Assembly (NCBI GenBank): GCA_009785875.1
Contig: WQUF01000188.1
Coordinates: 1-13,180 of the forward strand
Source of the DNA: Oscillospiraceae bacterium
GTDB taxonomy: Bacteria; Bacillota; Clostridia; Clostridiales; Clostridiaceae
Length of the DNA stretch: 13,180 bases
Reading direction: 5' to 3'
Part shown: positions 7,000 to 13,180 of the stretch, one piece after another
Position numbering within the stretch: the stretch's first letter is position 1
How the letters are laid out: every line of letters starts with the position of its first letter
Notes under the pieces: generated by a model
Told to the model about the DNA's origin: nothing
What the model saw: the letters and a program-made list of their open reading frames with translations, nothing else
Databases searched by the model: none
Program-made: the position numbers and the translations under genes

Positions 7000-7932
7000 C
7001 TACACAATTAAATAACCTTTTTTTGATGCAACAGATATTTTTGCTGTTATCCCAGAGTTAAACTGTAAAAAATCTTCCTCAATCCCATCGCTGAAAATTA
7101 CACCGTTTTCCGGCATATAAGATATGATCTCTAATGGAGAATCTATGATCTTTCCGAAAACAAGGTTTGCACCTGTAGTATTGCTTGGGAAAGGCTCTCT
7201 TACTGAGTAATACAAGAAACTATCGTCCCATTTTGGTAAATCGATTTTTGGAGAAACATCATATCCTGCGATCATTTGTGCTATCCCTCTCACTCCTGCA
7301 ATCACGCTTTTAAACCAGCCAGTTGACCCAAGCCCTGTGGATACGATTATTCCACTTGAAGATTGATTCTCGCCTACCCCATTGATTTTAATATTGTATC
7401 TTGCTGAAACATGTGTCTTTCTTCCTATAAAAAAATCGTTGACAGCTAAAAGGTTTTGTCCATCATTTAATTGCGCAACTGCCATGGTAATCTCTTTTAT
7501 TGGTCTCAGATTCGCCAATACTTCCCGAATAATGCGAGTTAAATCAGATGTATAAAAAGGAAGGAGTACACCATCATATCTTGCTGGATCAGGATTTACA
7601 GCTATAAGCGGTTGACCATTTAAGTATTTTAATGTATTTACAACCAAACCATCTTGTCCTATAACAACTACTATATCATCATCGTTAAACATAAAACTCG
7701 GCACATATTCCCTGTCCAAAAGTTGTACCCGACCAATATCCTGCAGATTAATAATTAAAGTTGATACCGATCCTTTATAAACTTTAGATTCTTCAATGTA
7801 TTCTCTGATATCGCCCCCCATTTTCTCTACATAGAAAGCAGCTTGAGTTAAATTATTAAACCTTTTGATCAATTCGTCTGCTCGAGTCTTTTTTGTTATC
7901 ACAACGATTTTTCGATCTGTTAAATAGCTCAT
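7000..7932 (-). CDS. Divergent NAD-kinase-like protein
   Basis: This 310-residue protein resembles the ATP-NAD kinase fold but with altered motifs. The GGDG phosphate-binding motif of NAD kinases appears as GQDG (92-95), keeping the catalytic aspartate D94. The NE motif that holds NAD appears as ND (N165-D166 in LLAVNDFFIGR). The glycine-rich active-site strand appears as STGLGSTGW (198-206), against the usual STPTGSTAY, and a DG pair occurs in FSDGIEED (280-287). It could phosphorylate NAD, phosphorylate a related nucleoside or sugar, or only bind nucleotide. The cell would normally also carry a canonical NAD kinase elsewhere. Its ATG overlaps the SPFH gene's stop as ATGA (4 nt), so the two are probably translated together. 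No signal peptide is present. The family assignment is confident; activity is not. Confidence 0.75.
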   Translation of the reverse strand: MSYLTDRKIVVITKKTRADELIKRFNNLTQAAFYVEKMGGDIREYIEESKVYKGSVSTLIINLQDIGRVQLLDREYVPSFMFNDDDIVVVIGQDGLVVNTLKYLNGQPLIAVNPDPARYDGVLLPFYTSDLTRIIREVLANLRPIKEITMAVAQLNDGQNLLAVNDFFIGRKTHVSARYNIKINGVGENQSSSGIIVSTGLGSTGWFKSVIAGVRGIAQMIAGYDVSPKIDLPKWDDSFLYYSVREPFPSNTTGANLVFGKIIDSPLEIISYMPENGVIFSDGIEEDFLQFNSGITAKISVASKKGYLIV

Positions 7933-8945
7933 TTATTCATCATCTCACGTATTAAATCAGGTGTGATATTTAATTGACCTATTTTTTCTGCATTACCAGC
8001 TAAATTTTGAAAAGCATTTGCTATCAAGGTTTGAGGTTGCATTCCAATGGCTGTAAGTGCTCTGATTACATTGGTATCTACACCAGATAAAGCATTCATC
8101 ATGGCTTTAAGCTCATACGCCTTCGCCTCTGCTTCAGCCTTTTTATTTTCAGCAGCAAGCATTGTCAAAATTTTTCTCTTTTCTTCCATCTTGATTTCTG
8201 CATCTAGTTCTTCATTTTTCAGTTCATTTTGTTTTATCATTTCTGCTTGTTTAGCATCCAATTGAGTTTCCCGAACCTGCCTGCGCTTATTTTCAATTGC
8301 AATTTCAGTATTATATTCATTTTCCTTAACACCTCGTTCCTTCTCAATAGAAGCGTTTCTTCGTTCATAGATCGCGTCATCAGACATCTTTAGGATTTTT
8401 TCTCTCGTTTCCGCCTCAAGAGCCCTTGAAGTTTCCTTATTTGGCTGAACTGATAAAACCATAAGCCCCATTATCTCGATTCCTAATAGCTTAACTTCTT
8501 CATTTTTACGCATATCCTCTAAGATATTATTTGCTAATGCTTCACTAGAACGAACAGCATCAGAGAGTTTTAAGCTTTCAAGGTGTTTTTTAGTAAGTAC
8601 ATGAACCAAGTTGCTTATCCGAACAGGGAGCTTCTGTGGGTCATCAGAGATATATTTCTTTCCACTGCCCCTGATATCCAATGTGAAATTTAGGAGACCA
8701 GCAACTCTTTTACGGTCAACAATGCGATAAGTTACTTGACCTTGGATAGAAACTGTCTGAAAATCTGAAGTAACTTCTTCAAACATGAAAAGGCAGTCAC
8801 TACTGGCAACAGGTACCATAACAATGGAGGTATTAGGCGCATAGTAGTAAAAAGAAATTCCTGCTCCTTCTTTCACTACTTTTCCATTTCTATATTTTAA
8901 AACATATTCACTTGGTTGAAATTTAATGAATTTAAATCCAAACAT
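7929..8945 (-). CDS. SPFH/band-7 domain protein (stomatin/flotillin superfamily)
   Basis: The protein has 338 residues from the chosen start. Residues about 10-175 match an SPFH/band-7 domain: beta-rich to about residue 75 (with TSDFQTVSIQGQVTYRI, 59-75), then alpha-beta to LLGIEIMGLMVLSVQP. A long charged helical stretch rich in Glu and Lys (about 176-280) should form a coiled coil, and the C-terminal 55 residues contain the conserved-looking NVIRALTAIGMQPQTLIANAF. Such proteins usually assemble into membrane-associated rings, but no N-terminal membrane segment is visible here, so attachment would be indirect. An ATG 21 nt upstream (8964-8966) is in frame, but a strong AAGGAGG (8952-8958) sits 6 nt before the ATG at 8943-8945, so the later start is preferred. 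It is sandwiched in one operon between the nicotinamidase-like and NAD-kinase-like genes, suggesting a scaffold role (inference). Confidence 0.85.
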   Translation of the reverse strand: MFGFKFIKFQPSEYVLKYRNGKVVKEGAGISFYYYAPNTSIVMVPVASSDCLFMFEEVTSDFQTVSIQGQVTYRIVDRKRVAGLLNFTLDIRGSGKKYISDDPQKLPVRISNLVHVLTKKHLESLKLSDAVRSSEALANNILEDMRKNEEVKLLGIEIMGLMVLSVQPNKETSRALEAETREKILKMSDDAIYERRNASIEKERGVKENEYNTEIAIENKRRQVRETQLDAKQAEMIKQNELKNEELDAEIKMEEKRKILTMLAAENKKAEAEAKAYELKAMMNALSGVDTNVIRALTAIGMQPQTLIANAFQNLAGNAEKIGQLNITPDLIREMMNK

Positions 8946-8951
8946 TGTTGC

Positions 8952-8958
8952 CCTCCTT
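8952..8958 (-). promoter_or_regulatory. Ribosome binding site that sets the SPFH gene start
   Basis: AAGGAGG on the minus strand lies 6 nt before the ATG at 8943-8945. It lies inside the longer reading frame that begins at 8966, so the seven extra N-terminal residues of that frame are probably not made. Confidence 0.75.
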
Positions 8959-8988
8959 TCAATCATTTTTTATTTTAAGCATGAGATT

Positions 8989-9516
8989 TTATTCCTGATT
9001 TATTACATTCACCTGGCACATTTTCATGGTAAGAAGCGCAGCTTTGTGGCTTTCCTCAGTTACACCAGCGCAGCATTTTGCATCAACTGTGATCTTCATC
9101 TCAGGTAATTGAGCTTTAAGGATGATAGCATTAGAGACAACGCAAATATCAGTGCATAATCCACAGAGTTCAATTTCATCAAAGTCCTCTGAAATTACAG
9201 CAATATATTTTGAAAATTCAAGTGAACCGAAGGTGGTTTTATCAAAGACCTCACAATCTTCTGTACATAATTCCTTTGCAATCTGATGACCTTCTGTTCC
9301 TTTTATGCAATGGATTATTGGCAAATATTTTCCCTCTTGAGTTGATAGATAATTTTCATGATGAGTATCTCGAGTAAAAAAAACTTGATCTTTGTTTTGC
9401 ATATATTCTAATATCTTAGCTTTCACATTTGGTAAAATTTTTTCAGCTTGCGATGATCCCAGTGTACCAGTGATAAAGTCGTTTTGCATATCAACTACTA
9501 TTAATAATTTTTTCAT
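8989..9516 (-). CDS. Nicotinamidase-like cysteine hydrolase (isochorismatase family)
   Basis: This 175-residue protein of the isochorismatase-like hydrolase family probably deamidates nicotinamide to nicotinate in NAD salvage. The catalytic triad is visible: D9 in VVDMQNDF, K93 in FDKTTFGS, and C125 in LCGLCTDICVVSNA. Candidate metal ligands follow the nicotinamidase pattern: D50 and H52 in TRDTHHENY, and H69 in HCIKGTEG. The D-x-H and HCxxGTxG pairing favours nicotinamidase over isochorismatase. It is slightly shorter than well-studied PncA proteins but all motifs are present. The ATG (9514-9516) has AAGAGG 6 nt upstream. It is first in a minus-strand operon, ending 43 nt before the SPFH start, and is divergent from the ABC exporter. 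The family is certain. Substrate is likely but not proven, and other amides are possible. Confidence 0.8.
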   Translation of the reverse strand: MKKLLIVVDMQNDFITGTLGSSQAEKILPNVKAKILEYMQNKDQVFFTRDTHHENYLSTQEGKYLPIIHCIKGTEGHQIAKELCTEDCEVFDKTTFGSLEFSKYIAVISEDFDEIELCGLCTDICVVSNAIILKAQLPEMKITVDAKCCAGVTEESHKAALLTMKMCQVNVINQE

Positions 9517-9531
9517 TTTATACCTCTTTTC

Positions 9532-9558
9532 TTGATATTATCTTTCTGTTAATATCAA
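9532..9558. repeat. 9-bp inverted repeat at the start of the nicotinamidase operon transcript
   Basis: TTGATATTA (9532-9540) and TAATATCAA (9550-9558) are perfect complements separated by 9 nt. The repeat spans the expected transcription start and touches the -10 of the minus-strand promoter, a place typical of a repressor operator. A/T richness lowers its significance. Confidence 0.4.
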
Positions 9559-9586
9559 TATTAATATATCAAAATTCATTTGTCAA
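9558..9586 (-). promoter_or_regulatory. Promoter of the nicotinamidase-SPFH-NAD-kinase-like operon
   Basis: On the minus strand, a perfect TTGACA (9581-9586) is followed after 17 bp by TAATAT (9558-9563), four of six bases matching the -10 consensus. Transcription would start near 9551, with a leader of about 35 nt. Confidence 0.65.
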
Positions 9587-9604
9587 TTGTTTTTTTTAAT
9601 TAAC

Positions 9605-9633
9605 TTTTCAATTAGTTCCTCATAATGTATAAT
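9605..9633 (+). promoter_or_regulatory. Promoter of the ABC exporter operon
   Basis: TTTTCA (9605-9610), a 17-bp spacer and a perfect TATAAT (9628-9633) face rightwards. The transcript would start near 9640, about 45 nt before the GTG start. It is only about 20 bp from the -35 of the divergent operon, so one regulator could affect both. Confidence 0.65.
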
Positions 9634-9684
9634 AAATAAATCATCCTTATACTGTACTATCTATATGCAGGAGATGAATTTAAA

Positions 9685-10482
9685 GTGAATATAATCACAG
9701 TTCACAATGTTTCAAAAACCTATAAATCATATATCAAAAATGATAAAGTAAATTTTTTCAAGAGACAATATACCTATACAAAAGCTCTTGAAGATGTATC
9801 TTTTACTGTGGACGAGGGTGAGATTTTAGGACTTATTGGCTTAAATGGTGCAGGGAAGACTTCTATGATAAAACTCGTCTCTGGTATAATGAGACGTGAT
9901 AAAGGAGAAATTAAAGTCATGGGATTTGACCCTTTTGATCGCAATTTAGCATATAGAAAAGCTGCATCCTTAGTGTTAGGGCAAAATGGACAACTAGATA
10001 ATGACCTGACCATTTTAGATAGTGTGTCATTTTATTCTGCTTTGTACGATGTCAAAAAAGATGATGCCATGGTTAGAGCAAAAAAAATGGCGAGGGAATT
10101 AATGCTAACAGAGGTGGATCTTCAAAAGCAGGTGCGAGATCTATCTTTAGGGCAGAGGATGAAAGGCGAATTGATCTTAGCTTTCAACCATCTTCCAAAG
10201 GTCATCTATCTCGATGAGCCTACTTTAGGGCTTGATTTCATGGCTCAGAAAGCAATTCGCAATTTCCTTAAAACCTATGTTAAAGATAACAAAGCATCCA
10301 TGATATTGACCAGCCATTATGGAAAAGATATAGAAGAATTATGCCCCAATATACTCGTCCTTTATAAAGGAAAAAGCATATATTATGGTTCTTTACACAT
10401 TAATGAATATGTGGAGTTTATCGAAGGAGGCCTCGATACCGCTATAGAAGATCTATATAAGGAGCACCAAGAATATGTTTAA
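9685..10482 (+). CDS. ABC-2 type exporter, ATP-binding subunit
   Basis: This 265-residue ATPase energises the two membrane proteins that follow. Walker A is GLNGAGKT (52-59), the Q-loop glutamine is Q100, the signature is LSLGQRMKGEL (153-163), Walker B is VIYLDEPTLGLD (173-184), and the switch histidine is H211 in TSHYGKD. The N-terminal insertion between the first strand and Walker A (about 14-32, basic and aromatic) is characteristic of the COG4586 subgroup, paired with COG4587 and COG3694 permeases. A Synechocystis system with this composition exports methyl viologen, so a cationic or drug-like substrate is possible but unproven. The start is GTG at 9685, 11 nt after AGGAG (9669-9673). 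A nearer ATG at 9674 is out of frame and closes after four codons. The gene overlaps the first permease gene by 8 nt. Confidence 0.9.
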   Translation: MNIITVHNVSKTYKSYIKNDKVNFFKRQYTYTKALEDVSFTVDEGEILGLIGLNGAGKTSMIKLVSGIMRRDKGEIKVMGFDPFDRNLAYRKAASLVLGQNGQLDNDLTILDSVSFYSALYDVKKDDAMVRAKKMARELMLTEVDLQKQVRDLSLGQRMKGELILAFNHLPKVIYLDEPTLGLDFMAQKAIRNFLKTYVKDNKASMILTSHYGKDIEELCPNILVLYKGKSIYYGSLHINEYVEFIEGGLDTAIEDLYKEHQEYV

Positions 10483-11263
10483 CATTTTAAAATCCTATGC
10501 TCATATTGGCATAAAGCGGCTATTCATCTATAGGATTAGAATCGCAAGTCAAATGCTAGAAATGATCGTCATCCCAATCACGCTTTATTACTTTTTTTGG
10601 AAATCAATAATCGATTACAATCCGATGGGCTACACATTGCCTGAGATGATCCGATATATCATCATTTCAAATTTGATATTGACATTCACTCATATTCATG
10701 CAGATCAGGATTTGGAAAGAGGAATAAGAAACCACAATTTTGGTCAATCATTGCTAAAGCCTATATCTTTTGTAACAGATATAGCACTTAAGCATATAAT
10801 GGATAGCAGTATTAAGTTTCTCATCCTATATGTACCAATCATTGTGATAGTTTTTGTTGTAATGGGGAATCAGATAGCTTTAAGTGCCATTGTTTTGTTT
10901 ATTCCTTCTCTCATAATGGCTTTTGTATTGAATGCGACGTTATCTTTTCTCATCGGATTTATGTCCTTCTGGATCACTGAAACATGGGGCATTGCCGCTA
11001 TCCGTAACATCCTGCTCAGTTTCTTGACAGGAACAGTTATACCGCTTGATTTGTTTCCGCAGTTTCTTCAGAAGATATTGCTCATGCTGCCGTTTCCATA
11101 TATCTCTTATGTCCCTGCAAAGATATTGTGTGAGCCAAACTTCAACATGAATATTGTAACTTCCGGTTTTGCCATAAGTTCCATATGGATCTGCTTGTTT
11201 TTTATAATATCATATTTGCTCTTTACAAGAGGGATTAGCAAATATACAGCAAGGGGGGTATAA
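10475..11263 (+). CDS. ABC-2 type exporter, first permease subunit (COG4587-like)
   Basis: This 262-residue integral membrane protein has about six predicted helices by hydrophobicity, near residues 25-45, 60-75, 113-131, 137-165, 173-192 and 228-251. The first cytoplasmic loop holds ERGIRNHNFGQSLLKPIS (81-98), matching the pattern in this permease group of a G...LLKP segment that contacts the ATPase. It probably forms half of the heterodimeric export channel with the next gene product. AAGGAG (10459-10464) lies 10 nt upstream of the ATG inside the ATPase gene, and the 8-nt overlap indicates coupled translation. No signal peptide is cleaved in this family. Substrate cannot be deduced. Confidence 0.85.
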   Translation: MFNILKSYAHIGIKRLFIYRIRIASQMLEMIVIPITLYYFFWKSIIDYNPMGYTLPEMIRYIIISNLILTFTHIHADQDLERGIRNHNFGQSLLKPISFVTDIALKHIMDSSIKFLILYVPIIVIVFVVMGNQIALSAIVLFIPSLIMAFVLNATLSFLIGFMSFWITETWGIAAIRNILLSFLTGTVIPLDLFPQFLQKILLMLPFPYISYVPAKILCEPNFNMNIVTSGFAISSIWICLFFIISYLLFTRGISKYTARGV

Positions 11264-11265
11264 AT

Positions 11266-12027
11266 ATGCGTTTTCTTGCTGAAGGAGTTAAAATGTCATA
11301 TAAAAGGATGAAGCTATACCGAATCAATATAATCAGCTGGGTTATTGCGGATATTTCATTATATGCTTCGATAATTTTTATGTACATCATCTTAGTGAAT
11401 AAAGTGAAGGTAATCGGCGACTATCGTGGCAATGAGATCCTTTTATTTGTTAGCTGCTATCTATTGATCAACAATATATTTGCCATATGCGCAAATAGCG
11501 TAACAGCATATTGCAGGAATATCATCGATGGCAAGTTCAACCACGATTTGCTAAGACCTAAAAACCCGATAATCTATATAATTTTAAAGAACATCAACCT
11601 TGCTCCTCTACTCACGACTTTGCTTCTTGTGGTATTTAATCTCTATTGCATAAGAATAAACGAAGCGCAGATATCGCTCTTATATTTCGTATCTGTTGTA
11701 ATCGGTGCGATTACTATGATGCTCTTGTATTTAATCCTTTATACATTTGCGCTTTTTAAATTGAAAATTGATTCTGTGGATAGAGTTCTTTATCAAATTG
11801 TTGCTATAAGCGAAATGCCAGACACGATTTTCCCAAAAACGATAAGAAACATTTTGATCTATGCTATACCTGTTTATCTATTCAGTTCAATACCTGCAAG
11901 GATATCTTTAGGTAAAAGCACTTTGATTGAAGAAATCTGGACTTTTGTTGCTCCAGTTCTATTGTTTCTAATCTTAAGGTGGATATACAAAATTGGATTA
12001 AGGCATTACTCTGAAGGATTATCTTAA
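11266..12027 (+). CDS. ABC-2 type exporter, second permease subunit (COG3694-like)
   Basis: This 253-residue membrane protein has about six predicted helices, near residues 22-45, 57-80, 103-128, 135-165, 192-210 and 224-241. The loop GKFNHDLLRPKNPIIY (89-104) corresponds to the GxxxxxLLxP segment of the partner permease, consistent with an ancestral duplication followed by divergence. The segment TIFPKTIRNILIYAIPVYLFSSIPARI (187-213) resembles the conserved C-terminal region of ABC-2 permeases, where FP is followed by a helix and a proline turn. The ATG is 2 nt after the previous stop, with AGGGGGG just before it, so all three genes form one operon. An A/T-only hairpin and T-run follow the stop codon. 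Confidence 0.85.
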   Translation: MRFLAEGVKMSYKRMKLYRINIISWVIADISLYASIIFMYIILVNKVKVIGDYRGNEILLFVSCYLLINNIFAICANSVTAYCRNIIDGKFNHDLLRPKNPIIYIILKNINLAPLLTTLLLVVFNLYCIRINEAQISLLYFVSVVIGAITMMLLYLILYTFALFKLKIDSVDRVLYQIVAISEMPDTIFPKTIRNILIYAIPVYLFSSIPARISLGKSTLIEEIWTFVAPVLLFLILRWIYKIGLRHYSEGLS

Positions 12028-12050
12028 AAAAATTAATTTTTTTATTTTTT
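12026..12050 (+). terminator. Weak A/T hairpin and T-run after the ABC operon
   Basis: AAAAAAA-TTAA-TTTTTTT (12026-12043) is a perfect but G/C-free palindrome overlapping the stop codon, followed by A and six T residues. It may help to end transcription, but a stem made only of A-U pairs is weak. The hairpin at 12171-12207 is the better terminator. Confidence 0.35.
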
Positions 12051-12170
12051 GAATGTTTAAAAAGAAAAAAAGGTGTCTATAATATATGTAGAACAAAAGA
12101 TTAAATAAATAGTTTTGATCTTCTATCATGTAAAAAATTTGTTATCCCCACCCCTCTTGTTATAAGTTAT

Positions 12171-12207
12171 AATAACCATTTTTGCTTTTTAAGTAAAAAT
12201 GGTTATT
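12171..12207 (+). terminator. 17-bp hairpin with T-run upstream of the ParB-like gene
   Basis: AATAACCATTTTTGCTT (12171-12187) pairs with AAGTAAAAATGGTTATT (12191-12207) around a TTT loop, with one G-U pair. It is followed by TGCTTTTTAG. This has the shape of an intrinsic terminator. It could end transcripts from the ABC operon about 145 nt upstream or, if a promoter lies just before it, attenuate the ParB-like gene. The rest of the 12028-12282 gap holds A/T-rich DNA with no convincing gene. Confidence 0.6.
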
Positions 12208-12282
12208 TGCTTTTTAGAATATATTGAGCATTTTTAAAATATAATGTAGAGAATAAATCATTTAAAAATGGAGGTATAAACT

Positions 12283-13180
12283 ATGGAAATTTTAAATATG
12301 GAACAAGGCTACAAGGCTATGGGAATAAATATGGAAAGCGGCGAAGGTGAGGATCTTTTTCCCACTGCAAGGGTTAAAAGCGATCCTGTTAAAATTAAAA
12401 CTGAAATCATAAATATTTCACACACCCCTGAGGAATCAGAAAAATATCGTCAAATCGAAATAGACATGATGAAGAAGAATATCAATAACTTTAAAGATGG
12501 TGTTGATGTTTTTAAGAATTTTCAGAGGGTAGATATATTTAAAATGACCCCTTGCGCAAACAACTGGAATTACTTTAATTTACCTAATGATTCTCAATTC
12601 ATAACTTTGATGAGCTCCATTGAACAGCTTGGTGTACTTCAACCACTTATCTTGCTCCGCGACAATGATTCTTCTGATATATATGAGATTTTGATCGGTA
12701 ATTCAAGGCATCTTGCTCTTGTATCTCTCTATGAAAATTCTCAGCACGACGAGAAATTTAGATTTGCACCTGCCTTCATCCTAAATAGAGAGGAAGTTGG
12801 AGAGTACTTTATCAGGGCTATGATCTTAGATTCTAATTTTTCTTACAGGGATATAGACCAAACCGTATTAATAAAAGCTCTGATTGAAAGGTACACCATT
12901 TTAAAAAAGAGCAAAAATTATAGATCCGAGTCTAATATTGCTGAAACTTTGTCCAATGAGTTTTTGATGTCTAGAAGCACTGTCTTCAATTATCTTTGCC
13001 TTAACAAATTATGTGAAGAAGTGATGGTGCTATTATTAGAAAAGAGGATTAAGCTTCAGTCTGCAAGATACCTAGCTCGTGTTAACCATCAAACTCAGAG
13101 GATGATACTTGAAAAATATGGCATTGAGAATATAAACATACTTCACAGGGTAGAATTTTTAACTGCTGCTAACGTTGAGA
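12283..13180 (+). CDS. ParB-like nuclease-domain DNA-binding protein, 5' part
   Basis: The frame is open to the window edge, with 299 residues visible. Residues about 82-170 match a ParB/Srx-type domain: GVLQPLIL (117-124) is the ParB box I pattern and GNSRHLAL (139-146) corresponds to box II (GERRxRA in ParB). A helix-turn-helix region follows (about 215-265), with NIAETLSNEFLMSRSTVFNYLCL resembling the ParB motif in which a regulator helix ends in SRSTVxxxL, then LNKLCEEVMVLLLEKRIKLQSARYL, as in KorB/Spo0J. An unusual acidic N-terminal extension of about 80 residues precedes the domain. GGAGG (12270-12274) lies 8 nt before the ATG. No ParA gene precedes it, so this may be an orphan ParB-like regulator or part of an element continuing to the right, rather than chromosomal Spo0J. 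Confidence 0.7.
   Translation, partial: MEILNMEQGYKAMGINMESGEGEDLFPTARVKSDPVKIKTEIINISHTPEESEKYRQIEIDMMKKNINNFKDGVDVFKNFQRVDIFKMTPCANNWNYFNLPNDSQFITLMSSIEQLGVLQPLILLRDNDSSDIYEILIGNSRHLALVSLYENSQHDEKFRFAPAFILNREEVGEYFIRAMILDSNFSYRDIDQTVLIKALIERYTILKKSKNYRSESNIAETLSNEFLMSRSTVFNYLCLNKLCEEVMVLLLEKRIKLQSARYLARVNHQTQRMILEKYGIENINILHRVEFLTAANVE

Noticed and set aside
8047..8265. Plus-strand Ser/Ala/Phe-rich 72-codon frame resembling a signal or membrane peptide
   Set aside because: It is antisense to the Glu/Lys-rich coiled coil of the SPFH gene, which explains its composition.
9674..9688. Four-codon upstream reading frame (ATG to TGA) overlapping the GTG start of the ABC ATPase
   Set aside because: The AGGAG directly abuts the ATG with no spacing, so initiation there is unlikely; it is better read as the ribosome site for the GTG.
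12012..12131. Minus-strand 36-codon frame starting with an ATG preceded by a purine-rich stretch
   Set aside because: The product is a run of Phe, Lys, Ile and Tyr reflecting A/T-rich intergenic DNA, and the ribosome-site spacing is too long.
12142..12150. TTATCCCCA as a DnaA box near a ParB-like gene, hinting at a replication origin
   Set aside because: Only one site is seen, with one mismatch to TTATCCACA, no cluster, and no dnaA, gidB or rpmH genes around it.

Overview
The window is AT-rich with strong AGGAGG-type ribosome binding sites, A/T-rich intergenic DNA and consensus TTGATA/TATAAT promoters, which fits a low-GC Firmicute. A selenocysteine formate dehydrogenase of the clostridial/acetogen type points to a strict anaerobe in the Clostridia (inference). 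I see no insertion sequence, CRISPR array, tRNA or rRNA, and the region reads as ordinary chromosome.

Layout. (1) 1-643, minus: 5' part of a GH4 alpha-galactosidase gene with its own promoter. (2) 755-4040, minus: a two-gene operon of formate dehydrogenase (1359-4040) and a MobA-type cofactor guanylyltransferase (755-1366). The dehydrogenase looks like two genes because an in-frame TGA at 2997-2999 interrupts it. That TGA aligns with the selenocysteine of known formate dehydrogenases and is followed by a clear bacterial SECIS hairpin, so it is one 893-residue selenoprotein. (3) 4174-5352, plus: an M20 amidohydrolase, divergent from the dehydrogenase. (4) 5464-6948, plus: a FAD oxidoreductase fused to a C-terminal Rieske domain. 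(5) 6953-6991: a perfect 19-bp inverted repeat between convergent genes. (6) 7000-9516, minus: nicotinamidase-like hydrolase, SPFH/band-7 protein and a divergent NAD-kinase-like protein, arranged as an operon. (7) 9685-12027, plus: an ABC-2 exporter of one ATPase and two permeases. (8) 12283 to the window end, plus: the start of a ParB-like protein.

How they work together. The dehydrogenase and MobA form a clear functional pair: MobA makes the guanine-dinucleotide form of the pterin cofactor that the dehydrogenase carries. The nicotinamidase, SPFH and NAD-kinase-like genes share a nicotinamide-nucleotide theme and tight spacing, but what they do together is not known to me. The ABC genes encode a self-contained exporter. 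The GH4, amidohydrolase, Rieske and ParB-like genes look like separate transcription units.

The best-supported unusual element is the selenocysteine codon with its SECIS. The most open-ended one is the nicotinamidase-SPFH-NAD-kinase-like operon.
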